Assembly (NCBI RefSeq): GCF_028561275.1
Contig: NZ_JAQQTF010000005.1
Location: 1 to 64,000, forward strand
DNA from: Aureisphaera galaxeae
Lineage (GTDB): Bacteria; Bacteroidota; Bacteroidia; Flavobacteriales; Flavobacteriaceae
Direction of reading: 5' to 3'
Length of the DNA stretch: 64,000 bases
Below the pieces are notes generated by a model. It searched no databases. It was not told the origin of the DNA and was given only the letters and a program-made list of their open reading frames with translations. Made by a program: the position numbers and the translations under genes. Position 1 is the stretch's first letter. The number at the start of each line of letters is the position of its first letter. Of the stretch, positions 59,810 through 64,000 are shown in pieces.

Positions 59810-60592
59810 TTAATTACCTCCTTTGGCCTGTAGATCGGCAATGCAAAGTGGGTCCAATTCTGGAACCTTAGCCTGTTGCATGAATCTTTGCAGTTCGCTT
59901 CTTCCAATGTTGGTGGCGTCGAAATACATAAGGCAATTATCCACGATGCAATGCTTTTCGGCTACAGGGTCTTCATGGTTGGCATGAATGTCATCACTCA
60001 GAATATTGGTAAGTCCCAGAATGTGGCCAAATTCATGATTCAGAACTGTACTTTCCAATATCGGTAATAAATCGGGATCGGAACCGGCTAATAATTGCAG
60101 TGTCGATTCATAAATAACCATGGAAGTGTTTCGGTAGGCCGTTCCTAGGGTAACTGTGGTTTCGGTATCGTTCTCAGACCGTCCACTGGAGAAAAACACA
60201 AAAACGGCTATATTATCCCCTTCGGTATAGATGGTGCGAACGTTATCTTCTATGTTTCGGATTTCTTGGATGGAAAAAGGAGCGCCAGGCTGATCCTGAA
60301 TCGTCCTTTCCACAAAACTGACCCCTCCGGGTTTATTTACACGTGCCTCTACGAAGTTTCTAAAATTGGTCTTTGCCGTTTCGGAAGGTTCAGAAATGGC
60401 AGAGTAAGCCATTTCCACAGTCAATCTATTGTACGTACCACTTTGCATAATATCTTCGGCCGAAGTACCCAGTCCCTTCTTGTTTTCTGCAGTTGGGTCC
60501 ACTGCTGCTTGTTCGTCGTCGTCTTTTTTACATCCCATAACGAAAACAAAAGTGAACAGGATAAGTATGGTACGAAAATAGATTCTGCTCAT
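59810..60592 (-). CDS. zinc metalloprotease lipoprotein (metzincin-like)
   Basis: A 260-residue lipoprotein (lipobox FVMGCKKD). The mature domain has a metzincin motif TVLNHEFGHILGLTN, where HExxHxxGxx is intact but the eleventh position is Asn, not the usual His or Asp. A following NHEDPVAEKHC and NCLMYF block with Cys and His may supply the third zinc ligand and a disulfide. Similar lipoproteins in flavobacteria are called membrane metalloproteases. Substrate unknown. Catalysis is likely but not certain. Confidence 0.8.
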   Translation of the reverse strand: MSRIYFRTILILFTFVFVMGCKKDDDEQAAVDPTAENKKGLGTSAEDIMQSGTYNRLTVEMAYSAISEPSETAKTNFRNFVEARVNKPGGVSFVERTIQDQPGAPFSIQEIRNIEDNVRTIYTEGDNIAVFVFFSSGRSENDTETTVTLGTAYRNTSMVIYESTLQLLAGSDPDLLPILESTVLNHEFGHILGLTNILSDDIHANHEDPVAEKHCIVDNCLMYFDATNIGRSELQRFMQQAKVPELDPLCIADLQAKGGN

Positions 60593-60645
60593 AGCACGAT
60601 TTTTGTATTTTTAGCAAACTTAACTTTTAAAAATCAACCCTGAAA

Positions 60646-61179
60646 ATGAGGTCTCTGTTTTTAACGCTTTTTTTGACTATTTGTTTTTCCCTGCAAGCCC
60701 AGGTAGATGATTACCAGCAGGATATTATCAATTACCTGAGTATAAATGGTACCTACGAACAGTACAGCGCTGCTTACGACGATATGTTCACTGTACTTAA
60801 GAAACAGTTTGAAACGGCCAATGTGCCAGAATCGAAGTGGAAGGAACTGAAGGAAGACAAAAACAAAAGTTTAGAAGAAGTGGTGCGGTTTCTTTCCTTC
60901 GCTTACCGAAAGCATTTTACCCAAGATGAAATTAAAAAGATGTACGAAGTGTACAATTCTAAGGCAGCACAAGAAATGTTGGCCAAGCAGGGTACACTTA
61001 CCCGAAATGAAGACAAGGAGGTCGATGCTTTTTTTGAAAGTGATTTGGGGAAGAAGATCGTAGCGAAGCGTTCTGAATTATCGGAAGATATCGGCGAAAT
61101 CTCTGGTCATTGGAGTCGTGATCTTTTTGCGGCTAAAATGAGTAATCTTGTTAAGAGTGGCTATATTCCGCAACGATAA
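60646..61179 (+). CDS. DUF2059 domain protein
   Basis: A 177-residue exported protein (signal peptide MRSLFLTLFLTICFSLQAQ). A helical domain (QYSAAYDDMFTVLKKQF and FTQDEIKKMYEVYNS) and the DUF2059 C-terminal block (PYSKAAQEMLAKQGTL, ESDLGKKIVAKRSELSEDI) are seen. It is of unknown function and is usually periplasmic. Its 3' end overlaps the convergent methyltransferase by 29 bases. It is divergent from the metalloprotease gene, with 53 bases between starts. Confidence 0.85.
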   Translation: MRSLFLTLFLTICFSLQAQVDDYQQDIINYLSINGTYEQYSAAYDDMFTVLKKQFETANVPESKWKELKEDKNKSLEEVVRFLSFAYRKHFTQDEIKKMYEVYNSKAAQEMLAKQGTLTRNEDKEVDAFFESDLGKKIVAKRSELSEDIGEISGHWSRDLFAAKMSNLVKSGYIPQR

Positions 61180-61870
61180 GCCTCGCGAGATAATCATAAT
61201 GCTCTCCTCGGGCTAGGATTTCGAATTGAAATCCACTTTCCGAAGCCAGTTTTTCGAAGAGGTGTTCGTCCAAATATAACCAATCGAAAGGTTGGGTTTG
61301 TTCTCCTTTATAAGACATCATAAACTCCAGTTCGCCATAATAACGATCGGCCGGAACCCAAATGCCGCCCTCTTCTGTTGTGTCATACATGTATTTCAGA
61401 TCGCTGGAGTCCACCAAGATCTGTCCATTGGGTTTCAATAGGGTTTTTAAATGTTGAAGGTAGGTTGAAACTTTGGTAACCGTTTCAAAAATACCTGTAC
61501 CATTCATAAGGAGAAGGATCGTATCGAACGTCTCATCGTTCAATTCCAATAATGGAGTATGCAAAACATTCTTCACACCACGTTCCTGGGTGACTTGAAC
61601 TGCCCCTTCAGAAATATCGATAGCCATAACATCCATTCCTTTTTCCTCAAGGAATAGCGAATGACTTCCGGCTCCACAACCCACATCCAATACTTTTCCC
61701 GAAGCATTTTGCAAAGCCAACTGTTCCAACGGCGGCATTTCCTCATAGGAGCGAAACAAATGGGGAAGTGGCAATACGTCTTCTTCAGAAATATTGGTTT
61801 CCGTTACGGGATCTTCTGTATAGTTCCCTTTGTGATAGTCGAGCAAAGCTTTTCCGAAAATGTCTTTCAT
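61151..61870 (-). CDS. class I SAM-dependent methyltransferase
   Basis: A 239-residue protein from the ATG at 61870 (MKDIFGKALLDYHKGNYTE). The SAM-binding motif I is GKVLDVGCGAGSHSLFLEE, followed by VMAIDISEGAV, and LLNDETFDTILLLMNGTGI-type motif IV (written in the gene as FDTILLLMNGTGIF). The substrate is unknown. A longer frame to 62098 would overlap the divergent YkgJ-like gene and is rejected. It is transcribed divergently, 38 bases between starts, and overlaps the DUF2059 end. Confidence 0.85.
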   Translation of the reverse strand: MKDIFGKALLDYHKGNYTEDPVTETNISEEDVLPLPHLFRSYEEMPPLEQLALQNASGKVLDVGCGAGSHSLFLEEKGMDVMAIDISEGAVQVTQERGVKNVLHTPLLELNDETFDTILLLMNGTGIFETVTKVSTYLQHLKTLLKPNGQILVDSSDLKYMYDTTEEGGIWVPADRYYGELEFMMSYKGEQTQPFDWLYLDEHLFEKLASESGFQFEILARGEHYDYLARLIVAEYSHS

Positions 61871-61873
61871 ATC

Positions 61874-61904
61874 TTGGGGGACAAAGATCGTATTTTTACT
61901 TTTG
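61874..61904 (+). promoter_or_regulatory. promoter of the YkgJ-like gene, likely leaderless
   Basis: TTG (61874-61876), 20 bases, TACTTTTG (61897-61904, exact -7). Only AACC separates the -7 box from the ATG at 61909, so transcription should start at or within a few bases of the A of the start codon. Confidence 0.75.
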
Positions 61905-61908
61905 AACC

Positions 61909-62403
61909 ATGGACGAAATTCTGAAACAACTTCCACAACGTGCCAAGGATGCACATGCGGAGAACAAAAAGTTCTTTGCCAAGCTAAAGAAGCGGCCGCC
62001 CAAGCATTTGGATCGGTTGATGCAGGAATTGCATGATGAAGAGTTTCAACGAACCGATTGTTTAGAATGTGCCAATTGCTGTAAGACCACAGGGCCATTG
62101 TTTACCGATAAGGATGTGCAGCGTATTGCCAAACACTTTCGGATGAAGGAACAGCAGTTCGTGGAAACCTATCTTAGGGTGGATGAAGAAGGCGATTATG
62201 TGCTTCAACAAGTTCCTTGTGCGTTTTTGGGAGCCGACAATTATTGCAGTATTTATGAGGTTCGGCCCAAGGCATGCAGGGAGTATCCACACACCGATCG
62301 GAAGAAATTTCAGCAGATTTCCAATCTTACGTTAAAGAATGTGGCCATTTGTCCGGCTGCTTTCAACATTGTGGAGGAAATGAAGAAGCGTATACCTCAT
62401 TAA
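61909..62403 (+). CDS. YkgJ family cysteine-cluster protein
   Basis: A 164-residue cytoplasmic protein. The cysteine cluster is visible as TDCLECANCCKTTGPLF, then QVPCAFLGADNYCSIYEVRPKACREYPH, with eight Cys positioned as in YkgJ/CxxCxxCC proteins, which bind zinc or an iron-sulfur centre. Role unknown. The start (ATG at 61909) is only four bases from the -7 box, so this mRNA is probably leaderless. It shares TTAA stop bases with the convergent namZ gene. Confidence 0.9.
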   Translation: MDEILKQLPQRAKDAHAENKKFFAKLKKRPPKHLDRLMQELHDEEFQRTDCLECANCCKTTGPLFTDKDVQRIAKHFRMKEQQFVETYLRVDEEGDYVLQQVPCAFLGADNYCSIYEVRPKACREYPHTDRKKFQQISNLTLKNVAICPAAFNIVEEMKKRIPH

Positions 62404-63695
62404 TCGTACAACAAGTACTTGGATCGGATTTCTTTGAAGGCTTCTAAATCCTTCAACCAAGTCTTCCGAATCTCACGAAAGGTATACCCTTGCTCGATTT
62501 GCTTTTGTAGTTCCTCAGTACCCGCATGCGCGGTAAAGTTCTTCGTGTTGAAAAACTTATCCTTATGGGCATGATTTCGATACGCATCCATAATCCAGGT
62601 AAGATCAACACGATCCATTCGCGGCGTATCCCGCAAATCCAAACCATTGCATTCAGCATCCTTGTGTTTGGGATATTTGGCCCCAAAATTCGGTTGGGGC
62701 GTGTAAGCATAGGGATATTTCTCTTTTGGAAGAAAGGGTGAACCGATCAACTGAAATTGCATTTCGGTACCACGACCTGCGTTGAGGTTGGTGCCTTCCA
62801 GTAATCCTAGACTTGGATACAGATTAATGGATGTGTCATTAGGCAAATTAGGTGAGGGTCGTACCGGAACTGAATAGAAGGTATCGTGGGTATAGTTTTC
62901 CATCGTAATGACCGTGAGATCGCATTTCAAACTGTCCGACAACCATCCTTCACCATTGATCATTTGAGCGTATTCCCCAATCGTCATCCCATGAACCAAG
63001 GGAATAGGATGCAATCCCAAAAAACTGGTATGCTCTTTTTTCATAGTGGGGCCATCTACATAATGGCCGTTGGGATTGGGACGATCCAATACGATAAATG
63101 GAATTCCTGCTTCCGCACAGGCCTCCATCATATAGTGCATGGTCGAAATGTAGGTATAGAAACGAACCCCCACGTCCTGAATATCGAATACCACTACATC
63201 CAACCCTTTCATTTGGGTAGGGGAAGGCTTTTTGTTTTTTCCGTAGAGGGAAATGATGGGGATTCCTGTTTTTTTATCGATACCATCTTGAACATATTCG
63301 CCAGCATCGGCCTTCCCACGAAATCCGTGTTCTGGAGCGAAGACTTTCTCTACAGAAATATCAAAACCATGTAAGTAATCTACCAAATGAATTGCATAAT
63401 AGACTGTTTCCAAATTTCCTTCTTCAAGAGGATCGGTTTTGTCCATTATAATAGAAGTCTGATTGGCTACAACTCCGACTCGTTTACCTTCGAGTAATTT
63501 AAAGTACTGATCTTGTCTATTGGCTCCCGTAACGATTTCCTTTTTCTCTTTCTTAATTTCGACGGTATCATGTATTATAACGTCTTCCTGTTTTTTGTCG
63601 GTCGCATCCCTATTCCCACTCCCACAAGAAAAACAAATGAATACCGTTAAGGGAAGAACAATTAATAGTGTATTTTTGAAAAAAGATAATCGCAT
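62400..63695 (-). CDS. namZ: exo-beta-N-acetylmuramidase NamZ (DUF1343, GH171)
   Basis: A 431-residue lipoprotein (lipobox FICFSCGSG). The mature part is the DUF1343 fold: RVGVVANQTS, KVFAPEHGFRGKADAG with catalytic-site Glu and His, VVFDIQDVGVRFYTYISTM, FIVLDRPNPNGHYVDGP and a C-terminal LNAGRGTEMQFQLIGSPF. Characterised members remove N-acetylmuramic acid from peptidoglycan fragments, so it probably recycles muropeptides in the envelope. The start is the ATG at 63695, only nine bases from the divergent permease start. Confidence 0.9.
   Translation of the reverse strand: MRLSFFKNTLLIVLPLTVFICFSCGSGNRDATDKKQEDVIIHDTVEIKKEKKEIVTGANRQDQYFKLLEGKRVGVVANQTSIIMDKTDPLEEGNLETVYYAIHLVDYLHGFDISVEKVFAPEHGFRGKADAGEYVQDGIDKKTGIPIISLYGKNKKPSPTQMKGLDVVVFDIQDVGVRFYTYISTMHYMMEACAEAGIPFIVLDRPNPNGHYVDGPTMKKEHTSFLGLHPIPLVHGMTIGEYAQMINGEGWLSDSLKCDLTVITMENYTHDTFYSVPVRPSPNLPNDTSINLYPSLGLLEGTNLNAGRGTEMQFQLIGSPFLPKEKYPYAYTPQPNFGAKYPKHKDAECNGLDLRDTPRMDRVDLTWIMDAYRNHAHKDKFFNTKNFTAHAGTEELQKQIEQGYTFREIRKTWLKDLEAFKEIRSKYLLYD
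63671..63678 (+). promoter_or_regulatory. -7 box of the LolE-like permease
   Basis: TATTTTTG, exact match to TAnnTTTG, lies inside the coding region of the divergent namZ signal peptide, about 27 bases before the GTG start. Confidence 0.5.
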
Positions 63696-63704
63696 AGTAA
63701 CTCC

Positions 63705-64000
63705 GTGAATTTCGAATATTTTGTCGCCCGTCGCATCGCTGCTTCGAAAGATTATAAAAGTAGTATTTCGGCCCCAATAATAAAAATAGCCATAACCGCT
63801 ATTGCCTTGGGGTTGGCTATCATGATGGTGTCTGTGGCTACGGGGGTTGGGCTTCAGAAAAAGATTCGGGAAAAGGTCTCTGCTTTTAACGGGGATATCG
63901 TCATTTCCAACTACGATACCAACTATTCCAACGATTCACAAACGCCTATTTTCACCGATCAGGATTTCTATCCCGAGTTTAATTTAACCGAAGGGGTAGA
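63705..64000 (+). CDS. LolE/FtsX-like ABC transporter permease (3' partial)
   Basis: The frame begins at GTG 63705 and is open to the window end (98 codons). It reads NFEYFVARRIAASKDYKSS, then a first membrane helix (IKIAITAIALGLAIMMVSVA), and GVGLQKKIREKVSAFNGDIVI, which is the layout of LolC/LolE and MacB-like permeases that extract lipoproteins from the inner membrane. No ATG precedes the helix in a suitable place, so GTG is the start. It shares promoter space with namZ. The rest lies outside the window. Confidence 0.85.
   Translation, partial: MNFEYFVARRIAASKDYKSSISAPIIKIAITAIALGLAIMMVSVATGVGLQKKIREKVSAFNGDIVISNYDTNYSNDSQTPIFTDQDFYPEFNLTEGV

Noticed and set aside
61871-62098. Longer methyltransferase frame on the minus strand
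   Set aside because: It would overlap the whole start of the YkgJ-like gene. The extra residues are reverse-frame translations of that gene.
1-64000. Prophage, CRISPR, restriction or other defence islands
   Set aside because: No integrase, repeat array, methylase-nuclease pair or toxin-antitoxin pair can be recognised. Multiple direct repeats were checked only by eye.

Overview
The window comes from a marine-type member of the Flavobacteriaceae (Bacteroidota). Evidence: secreted proteins ending in type IX secretion (T9SS) sorting domains, a 38-residue bTHX ribosomal protein, promoters with the Bacteroidota -7 box TAnnTTTG, A-rich leaders without Shine-Dalgarno sequences, a tmRNA tag GDNNYALAA, and family-typical genes (CreD, DUF3857, DUF1361, NamZ/DUF1343, S74-like secreted proteins). 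Base composition is about 40-45% GC by eye. The exception is the first 350 bases, which are clearly richer in GC. I see no prophage, CRISPR array, insertion sequence or integrase.

Layout. 1-1734: the end of a giant HYR-type T9SS protein, bTHX, and a second T9SS protein. 1772-8282 (minus): a complete trp operon in the order trpE-G-D-C-F-B-A, preceded by a Trp-Trp-Trp leader peptide and an attenuator. 8294-9391: a MarR regulator with its own promoter and operator, plus YceI. 9496-11541: a small redox operon (two thioredoxin-fold proteins, two rhodaneses). 11594-12895: an M19 dipeptidase lipoprotein. 12970-17515: a RamB-like regulator divergent from malate synthase and isocitrate lyase (the glyoxylate shunt), with repeated TTTGCGAA boxes between them. 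17567-20594: a class III cyclase, tmRNA, and an AlaDH/saccharopine-dehydrogenase-type enzyme. 20752-26818: a secreted protein, a hybrid histidine kinase, a DUF3857 protein and two membrane proteins. 26926-30090: a five-gene membrane/regulator operon (membrane protein, winged-helix regulator, Coq4-like protein, small membrane protein, CreD) carrying two copies of a 17-bp palindrome. 30202-33423: a candidate structured RNA, DUF1801, kdsA and typA.

33500-51243 is a surface polysaccharide region. It holds a small membrane protein, a NoeA-like methyltransferase, two tandem membrane-anchored alkaline-phosphatase/sulfatase-fold proteins, a FemAB/GNAT-like transferase, an FdtB-like aminotransferase, two consecutive flippases, a hexapeptide acyltransferase, an FdtA-like ketoisomerase, four glycosyltransferases, a 2OG-Fe(II) oxygenase and a subtilase. 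Together these suggest assembly, export and decoration of a glycan carrying a 3-amino-3,6-dideoxyhexose. kdsA just upstream fits an LPS-bearing envelope.

51248-64000 holds ftsE, a large TPR protein with a beta-barrel partner, several lipoproteins (amidohydrolase, metalloprotease), DUF2059, a methyltransferase divergent from a probably leaderless YkgJ-type gene, the muramidase NamZ, and the start of a LolE-like permease.

The best hunting targets are the trp attenuator, the structured RNA before DUF1801, the palindrome-controlled Coq4/CreD operon, the glyoxylate regulator with its boxes, and the methyltransferase/tandem phosphatase-fold cassette. No single dramatic new defence or mobile system is visible.
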